From contig CAWZYX010000093.1 in the NCBI GenBank assembly GCA_963966315.1, forward strand, positions 1-12,412: 12,412 bases of DNA, written 5' to 3'. Source of the stretch: Winogradskyella_A sp963966315. GTDB taxonomy: Bacteria > Bacteroidota > Bacteroidia > Flavobacteriales > Flavobacteriaceae. Within the stretch, counting starts at the first letter, position 1, and each line of letters begins with the position of its first letter. The notes beneath the pieces are model-generated. The model was not told the DNA's origin, made no database searches, and saw only the letters and a list, made by a program, of their open reading frames with translations. This document shows, piece by piece, positions 1 to 6,648 of this stretch. The translations under genes and the position numbers were made by a program.

Positions 1-935
1 GACATGCGCATGCTGTCCTATTTAAAAAAGAACACTGTCAGATCTTTGAAACAGCAATTGAACCCATAAGAGAAGAGCACTCAGGATACAGGGGCCAGAT
101 TGATTTGAGTTTTAAGGAAGCTTATCAAAAGATGGTGCAAAAGGCTGTTGATACCATACAGCATTCCGATTTGCAGAAGGTGGTGCTCTCACGAGCTTTT
201 GAGATTGAGATGACTAGTGCTGATAATCTGGACTTGTTTCTTCGGTTGGCCAGTCGATATAGAAATGCATTTGTTTACTACTGGTACCACCCCAAGGTTG
301 GAACATGGATGGGTGCCACACCGGAGCTCCTGATGCAGATTTCCAGGAATCGTTTAACAACTGTTTCTCTTGCGGGAACCCTTAGAGCGGACCAGAAGTT
401 AAACTGGACCCCTAAAGAAAAGGACGAACAAAAGCTGGTCACAGAATATATAGTGTCACAATTAGAGCCCCTGGCAAATACCATTACAACAGGAGATACA
501 AAGGAGATCACAGCAGGGAAATTAAAGCACCTGAAAACAGAAATAAGCGCTTCTTTAAAGTTAGCAGATCAAGGGTTAAAAGAAGTGATTTTAGCCCTCC
601 ACCCAACTCCCGCAGTTTGCGGATATCCTAAAGAGCTGGCTCAGAAATTTATTGAATCGAATGAAGGGTATGACCGGTCTTATTACACTGGTTTTCTCGG
701 AGAAATTAATTGTCGGGAAGAGAGGACACGGTCTACCCAAGGTCGCAATACAGAAGCTCAGGTCTATAAGACCATTATCAGAAATACCCGCCTTTACGTT
801 AACCTGAGGTGTCTGAGACTAGAGGAAAAGACGGGGACAGTATTTGTTGGGGGTGGCATTGTGAATTCTTCAGATCCCGACAAAGAATGGCAGGAAACCG
901 TGGATAAATCAAGTACAATGCTTCGTATTCTTTAG
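1..935 (+). CDS. menF: Isochorismate synthase MenF, 5'-truncated by the window edge
   Basis: This enzyme isomerises chorismate to isochorismate, the first committed step of menaquinone synthesis, in the cytoplasm. The reading frame (codons starting at base 3) is open to the left edge, so the gene begins outside the window; the TTG at 105 is only an internal codon. About 310 residues are visible, the C-terminal chorismate-binding domain. Visible family motifs are KVVLSR (containing the lysine that acts as base in the family), TPELL, SLAGTLR, HPTPAVCG (from visible residue 200), RSYYTGFLGE, YVNLRC, and the closing VGGGI...KEWQETVDKS with its Mg-binding region. A basic, Arg-rich stretch of about 27 residues sits between GEIN and YVNLRC. 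EntC/DhbC siderophore enzymes share this fold, but menD lies 36 nt downstream, so MenF is the sensible call. The two genes are probably co-transcribed, although menD also has a promoter-like box. Confidence 0.93.
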   Translation, partial: HAHAVLFKKEHCQIFETAIEPIREEHSGYRGQIDLSFKEAYQKMVQKAVDTIQHSDLQKVVLSRAFEIEMTSADNLDLFLRLASRYRNAFVYYWYHPKVGTWMGATPELLMQISRNRLTTVSLAGTLRADQKLNWTPKEKDEQKLVTEYIVSQLEPLANTITTGDTKEITAGKLKHLKTEISASLKLADQGLKEVILALHPTPAVCGYPKELAQKFIESNEGYDRSYYTGFLGEINCREERTRSTQGRNTEAQVYKTIIRNTRLYVNLRCLRLEEKTGTVFVGGGIVNSSDPDKEWQETVDKSSTMLRIL

Positions 936-955
936 CAGGATCTCAGCTCTCTTTG

Positions 956-963
956 TATCTTTG
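956..963 (+). promoter_or_regulatory. Putative Bacteroidota -7 box (TATCTTTG) before menD
   Basis: The sequence TATCTTTG fits the Bacteroidota primary sigma-factor -7 consensus TAnnTTTG exactly and is followed by CA. It lies in the 36-nt gap between menF and menD, and the menD ATG is only 8 nt downstream, so a transcript from here would be leaderless or nearly so. I see no convincing TTG -33 element at the usual distance. It may be an internal promoter supplementing read-through from menF. Confidence 0.5.
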
Positions 964-971
964 CAACTTCC

Positions 972-2651
972 ATGAAATACACAAATATTCCGTTAGCCCA
1001 GAATGTAGTTGCCCACTGTAAAACCTATGGGATTCGGCATGTCGTAATTTCTCCGGGGAGCAGGAACGCTCCACTAACCATCGGTTTTACCCATGATCCT
1101 TATTTTAAGTGCTATAGCATTGTAGACGAGCGCTGTGCTGCCTTTTTTGCTATGGGTATCGCCCAGCAGATATCCGAGCCAGTGGTCCTTGTGTGTACCT
1201 CAGGAAGTGCATTGCTCAATTACTATCCGGCTATTTCAGAGGCCTTTTTTAGCCGCATTCCCCTTATTGTGATATCAGCAGACCGCCCAGAGCATTTAAT
1301 TGGTATTGGGGATGGTCAAACGATCTATCAGAAGAACGTGTTTGATAATCATATTTTTTATTCTGCCAATTTACGTTCCGAAGACGGCAAGGGTGCTGTT
1401 TCATTTAACTCACAGGAAATCGAAATGGCCATGAACGAATCAATCAGGTGCAGTGGCCCTGTGCATATGAATGTTCCCCTTAGTGAACCCTTATACGGCA
1501 TGACCGACCAAGTGCTTATTGGGCCCATACAAAAGAAACACGAATTGGCCGAAAATCATTCGGATGATGATCAAGTGATGCGCTTCAAGGAGTTGTGGAA
1601 GGAAACAGATCGAAAGATGGTGTTAATTGGGGTGTTAAAGCCTGATTCTCTGAGTCCGACCATACTGCGTTTTTTGGCAGAGGACCCTTCTGTTATCGTA
1701 TTTACTGAGACCACTTCCAATGTTCATAACGAATATTTTTTTCCGTCCATTGATAAGATCATTGCTCCACTGGATGAAAACGCATTCATAGAATTACAAC
1801 CAAGGCTTCTGATCACCTTGGGAGGAATGATCATTTCAAAAAAGATCAAAAGATTTTTAAGAACCTACCAGCCTGAGGAGCACTGGCATATAGGTCCTTT
1901 TGATGCTAATGATACCTTTTTTAGGCTCACACAGGCGGTTAAAACCGATGCAGATCATTTTTTATCAGCTGTATTTAAAAATCTTGGGATATCTAAGAAC
2001 AGTGATTACAGAACGCCTTGGTTACGGTTGAAAGCAGAAAGAGCCATACGACATGATATGTACATGCGTGAGATCCCCTATTCAGATCTAATGGTTTTTG
2101 ATCGTCTTCTGCGCTACCTTGATAAAGAACTGCTGTTACAATTGAGCAATAGCTCCACAATTAGGTATGCTCAATTGTTCGATTGGGATCCATTGGTGCA
2201 AATGTATTGTAATCGAGGAACCAGTGGAATAGATGGAAGTACCAGTACGGCAATAGGGGCTGCTTGTGTCAATCCACAGAAGCCAAGCCTACTGATTACG
2301 GGGGATCTTAGTTTCTTTTATGACAGTAATGCCCTTTGGAATAACTATATCCCCAAGGATTTTAAAATACTTCTCATCAACAATGAGGGAGGAGGCATTT
2401 TTAGAATTTTACCGGGACATAAAAATACCGACAACTTCGATCGGTTTTTTGAAACACGACATGGTTTAACAGCCAGGTATCTCTGTAAGATGTATAATTT
2501 CAAGTATTTTGAGGTGCATAATGACAACCAATTGGATGATCAGCTGGAATTGTTTTTTAACCATAGTGGGCAACCTGCCCTTATCGAAATTATTACACCG
2601 GCCAGAACCAATGACGGAGTGCTTCTGAATTATTTTGAATTTATGAAGTGA
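972..2651 (+). CDS. menD: SEPHCHC synthase MenD (thiamine diphosphate enzyme)
   Basis: MenD joins the succinyl-semialdehyde unit from 2-oxoglutarate to isochorismate, giving 2-succinyl-5-enolpyruvyl-6-hydroxy-3-cyclohexene-1-carboxylate (SEPHCHC), the second menaquinone step, in the cytoplasm. The 559-residue product has the family's usual length. The N-terminal Pyr domain shows SPGSRNAPL (residues 27-35) and VDERCAAF, with E53 as the conserved glutamate that activates the cofactor. The GIGDGQTIYQ segment follows. The C-terminal PP domain has the ThDP/Mg signature GDLSFFYD (from G444) running to NNEGGGIF. The ATG at 972 gives the expected short N-terminus. The gene follows menF by 36 nt, and a hairpin terminator overlaps its stop codon, so the menF-menD unit seems to end here. 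Confidence 0.96.
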   Translation: MKYTNIPLAQNVVAHCKTYGIRHVVISPGSRNAPLTIGFTHDPYFKCYSIVDERCAAFFAMGIAQQISEPVVLVCTSGSALLNYYPAISEAFFSRIPLIVISADRPEHLIGIGDGQTIYQKNVFDNHIFYSANLRSEDGKGAVSFNSQEIEMAMNESIRCSGPVHMNVPLSEPLYGMTDQVLIGPIQKKHELAENHSDDDQVMRFKELWKETDRKMVLIGVLKPDSLSPTILRFLAEDPSVIVFTETTSNVHNEYFFPSIDKIIAPLDENAFIELQPRLLITLGGMIISKKIKRFLRTYQPEEHWHIGPFDANDTFFRLTQAVKTDADHFLSAVFKNLGISKNSDYRTPWLRLKAERAIRHDMYMREIPYSDLMVFDRLLRYLDKELLLQLSNSSTIRYAQLFDWDPLVQMYCNRGTSGIDGSTSTAIGAACVNPQKPSLLITGDLSFFYDSNALWNNYIPKDFKILLINNEGGGIFRILPGHKNTDNFDRFFETRHGLTARYLCKMYNFKYFEVHNDNQLDDQLELFFNHSGQPALIEIITPARTNDGVLLNYFEFMK

Positions 2652-2680
2652 AGTTAACGTTAAGCTTCACTCTGTTTTTT
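2647..2680 (+). terminator. Rho-independent terminator overlapping the menD stop codon
   Basis: A 7-bp stem AGTGAAG (2647-2653) pairs with CTTCACT (2665-2671), followed closely by six T residues (2675-2680). The 11-nt loop contains the palindrome TTAACGTTAA, which may extend the fold. The upstream arm includes the menD TGA stop, so ribosomes finishing menD would cover part of it. It would insulate menD from the DUF2853 gene downstream. Confidence 0.65.
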
Positions 2681-2735
2681 CAACACAAATCGAAAAATCA
2701 CTATTTTTATATATCTAATTAAATCTTTCAAAATA

Positions 2736-3074
2736 ATGAACAAAAGAGAGGCTCTAATTGAAAAATACGCCAGCGACTTAAAGGAAAAACTAAATATGGA
2801 TCCTGATATGGATCTACTCACTAAAATTACGGTTGGTCTTGGGCCCTCTATCTACAATGCCGACTCTTCTACCGTTTCCAGTTCCGATGGAAAAGAGCTG
2901 CAAACAGTGAAAGAGAAATTTCTCATTGGAAAACTGGGGCTCTCTGAAAGTGACCATCTGGACAAAGCCATTGATTCCGTCATGGAAGCTTATGGCAGGA
3001 CCAATCGAACCAAATACCGGGCAGTGGTATACTATTTGCTGGTCAAACATTTTAATAAAGAAAGTGTATACTAA
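2736..3074 (+). CDS. DUF2853 family small protein
   Basis: The 112-residue cytoplasmic protein has no signal peptide or membrane segment. It matches the DUF2853 family as I recall it: an N-terminal KREALIEKYASDL segment, the conserved LLTKITVGLGPSIYNAD block (about residues 27-43), and the C-terminal KYRAVVYYLLVKHFNKESVY. The family is small, helical and without an established biochemical role, so I assign no function. The gene stands alone between two terminators (2647-2680 and 3100-3128), which suggests a monocistronic unit despite its place between menD and menB. No exact TAnnTTTG box is visible in the AT-rich 55 nt upstream. ATG 2736 is chosen because the conserved family N-terminus begins there. 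Confidence 0.88.
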   Translation: MNKREALIEKYASDLKEKLNMDPDMDLLTKITVGLGPSIYNADSSTVSSSDGKELQTVKEKFLIGKLGLSESDHLDKAIDSVMEAYGRTNRTKYRAVVYYLLVKHFNKESVY

Positions 3075-3099
3075 TCTCAATAGATAGTGTAAACGTACG

Positions 3100-3128
3100 A
3101 AAGCACCTTTTTTTAGAGGTGCTTTTTT
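3100..3128 (+). terminator. Strong Rho-independent terminator after the DUF2853 gene
   Basis: The stem AAGCACCT (3101-3108, extendable by an A-T pair) pairs with AGGTGCTT (3117-3124) around an 8-nt loop and runs into six T residues (3123-3128). It begins 25 nt after the DUF2853 stop codon and ends 22 nt before the cvfB promoter box. It therefore separates two independent transcription units. Confidence 0.87.
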
Positions 3129-3150
3129 AATTCAAATGAGATTATATAAA

Positions 3151-3158
3151 TACCTTTG
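3151..3158 (+). promoter_or_regulatory. Putative -7 box (TACCTTTG) before cvfB
   Basis: TACCTTTG fits TAnnTTTG exactly and is followed by CG. It sits directly after the DUF2853 terminator and only 4 nt before the ATG at 3163, implying a leaderless message. It also decides the start: an upstream in-frame ATG at 3136 lies before this box and would not be transcribed from it. Confidence 0.55.
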
Positions 3159-3162
3159 CGTC

Positions 3163-3999
3163 ATGATAGAACTAGGTGCTTATAATAAATTATCCATTTT
3201 GAGAGACACAGATCCGGGGCTGTTTCTCGGTGATGACGAAGGAAATGAGGTGTTGCTACCTAACAGGTATGCACCTCAGTTGTTTGATATTGGTGACAGC
3301 ATAGAGGTCTTCGTGTATTTGGATAATGAAGAACGCCCGGTGGCAACTACCGATAAGCCACATATTGAGAAAGGTGAATTTGCACTCTTACGTTGTAATG
3401 AGGTCTCACAACACGGTGCCTTTCTTGACTGGGGGCTTGTCAAAGAATTATTTTGCCCGTTCAAAGAGCAGGTTTTTAAAATGAAACCTGGTAGCTGGTA
3501 CCTTGTTCATTGCTATTTGGATGAAAAGACAAATCGCTTGGCGGCCTCGAGCCGAACCAATCGCTTTCTTGATAATTCAAACTTATCAGTAGAAAAATTT
3601 GAAGAGGTAGACATCATCGTATCGCACCCTTCTGATCTGGGAATGAATGTGATAGTGAACAACAGACATGCTGGATTCATATACAAGGACGATATTTTTA
3701 CAGACCTTCAGGTGGGTGATCGTTTGAAAGGCGTGGTTAAAAAAGTGAGAAAGGACCATAAACTGGACATCGTTTTAGGGCAAATAGGGTATAAGGCGAT
3801 CGAACCGAATGCAAAAAAAGTATTGGAGACCCTCGAAGAAAACGGTGGTTTCCTTGATCTCCACGATAAGTCCGACCCCGAGCGTATCAAGGAGCTATTG
3901 CACATGAGCAAAAAGAACTTTAAAAAGGCCATAGGTTCTTTATACAAGTCTAAAAAAATTGATATTACCGCTGACGGTATTCGCCTGAAGCAATCATGA
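3163..3999 (+). CDS. cvfB: S1-domain RNA-binding protein, CvfB/YitL family
   Basis: This is a 278-residue cytoplasmic protein of the CvfB family, S1-domain RNA-binding proteins known in firmicutes as regulators of virulence-gene expression. Three S1-like beta-barrel segments can be seen, at roughly residues 1-60 (starting MIELGAYNKL, with GLFLGDDEG), 65-130 (EFALLRCNEV...GAFLDWG) and 145-210 (DIIVSHPSDLGMNVIVNN...GFIYKDDIF). A basic winged-helix-like C-terminus follows (LLHMSKKNFKKAIGSLYK, then DGIRL). I prefer ATG 3163 over the in-frame ATG 3136: the family begins at MIEL, and a promoter -7 box lies at 3151-3158, between the two. It has its own promoter and no evident link to quinone synthesis beyond location. 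The family call is solid; the RNA target is unknown. Confidence 0.88.
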   Translation: MIELGAYNKLSILRDTDPGLFLGDDEGNEVLLPNRYAPQLFDIGDSIEVFVYLDNEERPVATTDKPHIEKGEFALLRCNEVSQHGAFLDWGLVKELFCPFKEQVFKMKPGSWYLVHCYLDEKTNRLAASSRTNRFLDNSNLSVEKFEEVDIIVSHPSDLGMNVIVNNRHAGFIYKDDIFTDLQVGDRLKGVVKKVRKDHKLDIVLGQIGYKAIEPNAKKVLETLEENGGFLDLHDKSDPERIKELLHMSKKNFKKAIGSLYKSKKIDITADGIRLKQS

Positions 4000-4098
4000 C
4001 TTCCCCGGTAGCCCTGTAGGCACCTGAATGAGTAAACTGTGACAAGCGTATTCATTGGGCACGATAGAACAGTCAGAATTTCATTCTCATTTATTCCT

Positions 4099-4106
4099 TA
4101 TTTTTG
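4099..4106 (+). promoter_or_regulatory. Putative -7 box (TATTTTTG) for the menB-menA unit
   Basis: TATTTTTG matches TAnnTTTG exactly and is followed by CAA. It lies at the end of the 127-nt gap between cvfB and menB, 20 nt before the menB ATG, leaving a short leader. No clear TTG at -33 is seen. The rest of the gap (4000-4098) shows no gene and no convincing terminator for cvfB. Confidence 0.6.
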
Positions 4107-4126
4107 CAATCTAATTACGAATAGCT

Positions 4127-4966
4127 ATGGAAGAAATTTCCTGGAGAGTTGCAAAAAACTACGAAGATATTACCTACAAAAAGTGTAACGGCGTAGCGCG
4201 GATCGCTTTTAACAGGCCTGATGTTCGAAATGCGTTCCGACCAAAGACCACGTCCGAACTTTATGATGCCTTTTACGACGCCAATGAAGACGTGAATATT
4301 GGAGTGGTTTTATTGAGTGCTGAGGGTCCTTCTTCAAAAGATGGAATATGGAGTTTCTGTTCCGGTGGAGATCAGTCTGCACGAGGTCATCAGGGTTATG
4401 TAGGTGATGACGGATACCATCGATTGAATATTCTGGAAGTTCAAAGACTTATTCGATTTATGCCCAAGGTGGTGATAGCGGTTGTTCCCGGATGGGCTGT
4501 AGGTGGTGGTCATAGCCTACATGTGGTCTGCGATCTGACATTGGCCAGTAAAGAACACGCCATCTTCAAGCAAACAGATGCCGATGTGACCAGTTTTGAC
4601 GGTGGCTATGGGTCCGCTTATCTTGCCAAGATGGTAGGCCAGAAAAAGGCTCGTGAGATTTTCTTTTTAGGACGAAACTACTCTGCACAGGAGGCCTATG
4701 AGATGGGAATGGTCAATAAGGTAGTACCACATAACGAATTGGAAAATGAGGCTTATCAGTGGGCTCAGGAGATACTGGCCAAATCACCAACCTCCATAAA
4801 AATGCTGAAGTTTGCGATGAACCTTACCGATGATGGTATGGTTGGTCAGCAGGTGTTTGCCGGTGAAGCAACGCGTTTAGCCTATATGACCGACGAGGCC
4901 AAAGAGGGTAGAGATGCTTTTCTGGAAAAGCGCAAGCCTAATTTTGAAAAAAAGTGGATCCCTTAA
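4127..4966 (+). CDS. menB: 1,4-dihydroxy-2-naphthoyl-CoA synthase MenB (type II)
   Basis: MenB closes the second ring, converting o-succinylbenzoyl-CoA to 1,4-dihydroxy-2-naphthoyl-CoA in the cytoplasm. The 279-residue crotonase-fold protein has the oxyanion-hole segments FCSGGDQ (residues 77-83) and GWAVGGGH (122-129), and the catalytic Asp in SFDGG (D158, equivalent to E. coli Asp163). The preceding segment reads QTDADV, with D151 where E. coli has the bicarbonate-binding Gly156. This marks type II, bicarbonate-independent MenB, as described for Mycobacterium. The C-terminal KPNFEKKWIP is typical. A promoter box lies 20 nt upstream. MenA starts 15 nt after the stop, so the two are very likely co-transcribed. 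Confidence 0.97.
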   Translation: MEEISWRVAKNYEDITYKKCNGVARIAFNRPDVRNAFRPKTTSELYDAFYDANEDVNIGVVLLSAEGPSSKDGIWSFCSGGDQSARGHQGYVGDDGYHRLNILEVQRLIRFMPKVVIAVVPGWAVGGGHSLHVVCDLTLASKEHAIFKQTDADVTSFDGGYGSAYLAKMVGQKKAREIFFLGRNYSAQEAYEMGMVNKVVPHNELENEAYQWAQEILAKSPTSIKMLKFAMNLTDDGMVGQQVFAGEATRLAYMTDEAKEGRDAFLEKRKPNFEKKWIP

Positions 4967-4981
4967 CACCAGTACACTTCT

Positions 4982-5884
4982 ATGAATAAAGCTAGATCAT
5001 GGCTATCGGCCATGCGATTAAGAACTTTGCCACTTTCCGTTTCAGGCGTTATTCTGGGCACTTGCCTGGCTTATTATAACGGTGCCTTTAACTGGGGGGT
5101 CTTTATTCTTGCCTTGCTTGTTACGGTATCTCTACAGATACTTTCCAATTTGGCAAACGATTATGGAGATGGTGTAAAAGGGACAGATAACCACGACCGA
5201 CAAGGACCGCAGAGGGCCATCCAAAGTGGAGCAATTTCACCCGATGAAATGCTGGAGGCTTTAAAAATAAATATTCTGATCATCATTTTTTTGGTTCTTG
5301 GGCTCTTGTTTTTTGCTTTTGGCTTCACAAACTTTATCTATGTACTAATCTTTGTTATTTTAGGCGGGCTCTCTGTTTATGCAGCCATAAATTATACCAT
5401 GGGTGACTCGCCATATGGTTACAGAGCAATGGGAGACTTGTTTGTTTTTATATTTTTTGGCCTGTTGAGTGTGATGGGGACCTATTTTTTAAACATGAAA
5501 CAATTAGATCACGTGCTATTACTTCCTTCTGTTTCACTGGGACTTCTAAGTGTAGCAGTACTTAATTTGAATAATATGCGTGATATCGAATCGGACCAAA
5601 AAGCAGGTAAAATCACTCTGGCGGTTAAGCTAGGTATAAAAAAGGCAAAACGATATCATTTCGCACTTGTAGGTGGGGCTATGTTGTGCGCTCTGCTGTT
5701 TTTCGTTCTCTACTATACAGGGCCTTACAATGCTTTGTTTTTGATTGCCTTTATACCTTTTTCGTTGCATTTGAAGGTCGTTTATCAATCTAAGGAGTCT
5801 GCTCCTTTAGACAAGCAACTGAAGGTTCTTGCCCTGTCTACATTTTTGTTTTCCTGTTTGCTGGGTATTGGATATATCCTCTAA
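4982..5884 (+). CDS. menA: 1,4-dihydroxy-2-naphthoate polyprenyltransferase MenA
   Basis: MenA is an integral inner-membrane UbiA-superfamily enzyme that attaches the polyprenyl chain to 1,4-dihydroxy-2-naphthoate with loss of CO2, giving demethylmenaquinone. The 300-residue length and 8-9 hydrophobic segments are normal for the family. The N-terminus (WLSAMRLRTLPLSVSGVILG) is the characteristic MenA opening. The first Mg-diphosphate motif is N56-x2-N59-D60-x2-D63, followed by GTDNHDRQGPQRAI. The second is NNMRDIESD, with D201 and D205. A related UbiA prenylase (chlorophyll, heme or ubiquinone type) is possible in principle, but its place 15 nt after menB and the motif context fix the assignment. 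Confidence 0.95.
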   Translation: MNKARSWLSAMRLRTLPLSVSGVILGTCLAYYNGAFNWGVFILALLVTVSLQILSNLANDYGDGVKGTDNHDRQGPQRAIQSGAISPDEMLEALKINILIIIFLVLGLLFFAFGFTNFIYVLIFVILGGLSVYAAINYTMGDSPYGYRAMGDLFVFIFFGLLSVMGTYFLNMKQLDHVLLLPSVSLGLLSVAVLNLNNMRDIESDQKAGKITLAVKLGIKKAKRYHFALVGGAMLCALLFFVLYYTGPYNALFLIAFIPFSLHLKVVYQSKESAPLDKQLKVLALSTFLFSCLLGIGYIL

Positions 5885-5907
5885 TTTTTAAACTCTTTAA
5901 AGCCTGT

Positions 5908-6648
5908 ATGGACAAGAATTACGAACGTGCCTATCACGAGTTGGAAGAGGGTCACTTCTGGTTTCGATGCAGACGTGAATTAATCTCAAAAATCATATCG
6001 TCCTGCTCAAAAGAATCCAAAATTCTGGATGTTGGTTGTTCTACAGGCATTTTATTGGACTTTCTTAGCAAAGAGGGCTTCGATGCTCAAAACCTATACG
6101 GAGTAGATATTAGTGATACAGCCATAAGGACTGCACGGCAACGAGGATTAAATAATACATTTCAGGCAGATGCTCAGAGCTTTGAATTAAACCAAACTTT
6201 TGATCTGCTGATCGCATCCGATTGCCTTGAACACCTCAAAGATGAGAAGAAGGCAATATCAACCTGGTTTAGGCATCTGAAGACTAATGGTAAACTCCTG
6301 GTTTTTGTTCCTGCCTTTAAGTCTTTATGGAGCTGGCATGACGTGGTTAATGGGCATCAGCGTCGCTATCACAAAAGGGAGCTGGTGCATAAAGTTGAAA
6401 GTGTTCATTTCGAGGTGTTACGATCGGGCTACTGGAATTCGTTCCTGTTTATTCCCATCTGGATGTTCAGGCAATATCAGAGACTATTCAGGAGGCAACC
6501 AAAAAGTAGAGAAGGCGATCTTAAGCAACTGCCTTTTGCCAATAATGTGTTTTACAACATTTTAAAGCTAGAAGAAAAACTATTTGACTCTATTAATTTA
6601 CCTTTTGGTGTAAGCGTTTACTGTATAGCTAACAAGAAATTGAACTAA
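5908..6648 (+). CDS. Class I SAM-dependent methyltransferase, substrate unknown
   Basis: The 246-residue protein has a class I Rossmann methyltransferase fold: motif I ILDVGCSTG (residues 39-47), YGVDIS for the ribose-binding acidic residue, QADAQSF, and DLLIASDCLEHL as motif IV. The N-terminus EEGHFWFRCRRE is a signature I associate with methyltransferases of glycan or lipid tailoring clusters. The C-terminal third (GYWNSFLFIPIWMFRQYQRLFRR) is aromatic and basic and may be membrane-associated. It lacks the features of MenG/UbiE, so I do not call it the demethylmenaquinone methylase. It lies 23 nt after menA on the same strand, so it is probably in the same transcript. Its stop overlaps that of the opposite-strand SDR gene by 4 nt. 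The fold is certain and the substrate is not. Confidence 0.85.
   Translation: MDKNYERAYHELEEGHFWFRCRRELISKIISSCSKESKILDVGCSTGILLDFLSKEGFDAQNLYGVDISDTAIRTARQRGLNNTFQADAQSFELNQTFDLLIASDCLEHLKDEKKAISTWFRHLKTNGKLLVFVPAFKSLWSWHDVVNGHQRRYHKRELVHKVESVHFEVLRSGYWNSFLFIPIWMFRQYQRLFRRQPKSREGDLKQLPFANNVFYNILKLEEKLFDSINLPFGVSVYCIANKKLN

Noticed and set aside
105..107. TTG as the start of menF
   Set aside because: The frame is open and shows plausible MenF sequence all the way to base 3, so the gene is cut by the window edge and 105 is internal.
2654..2663. Perfect palindrome TTAACGTTAA as a possible operator
   Set aside because: It lies in the loop of the menD terminator, after the stop codon and far from a recognisable promoter, so it is more simply part of the hairpin.
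3136..3138. Upstream ATG as the start of cvfB
   Set aside because: It lies before the -7 box at 3151-3158, and the nine extra residues are not part of the family N-terminus, which begins at MIEL (3163).
3708..4055. 115-codon open frame on the minus strand over the cvfB end
   Set aside because: Most of it is antisense to the conserved cvfB C-terminus, with no recognisable protein features.
4000..4126. Terminator or small RNA between cvfB and menB
   Set aside because: Only 5-bp inverted repeats with long loops are seen and no T-run follows; only the menB promoter box is supportable.
5908..6648. Assignment of the methyltransferase as MenG/UbiE
   Set aside because: Position beside menA is suggestive, but the N-terminal and motif pattern is of another methyltransferase group.
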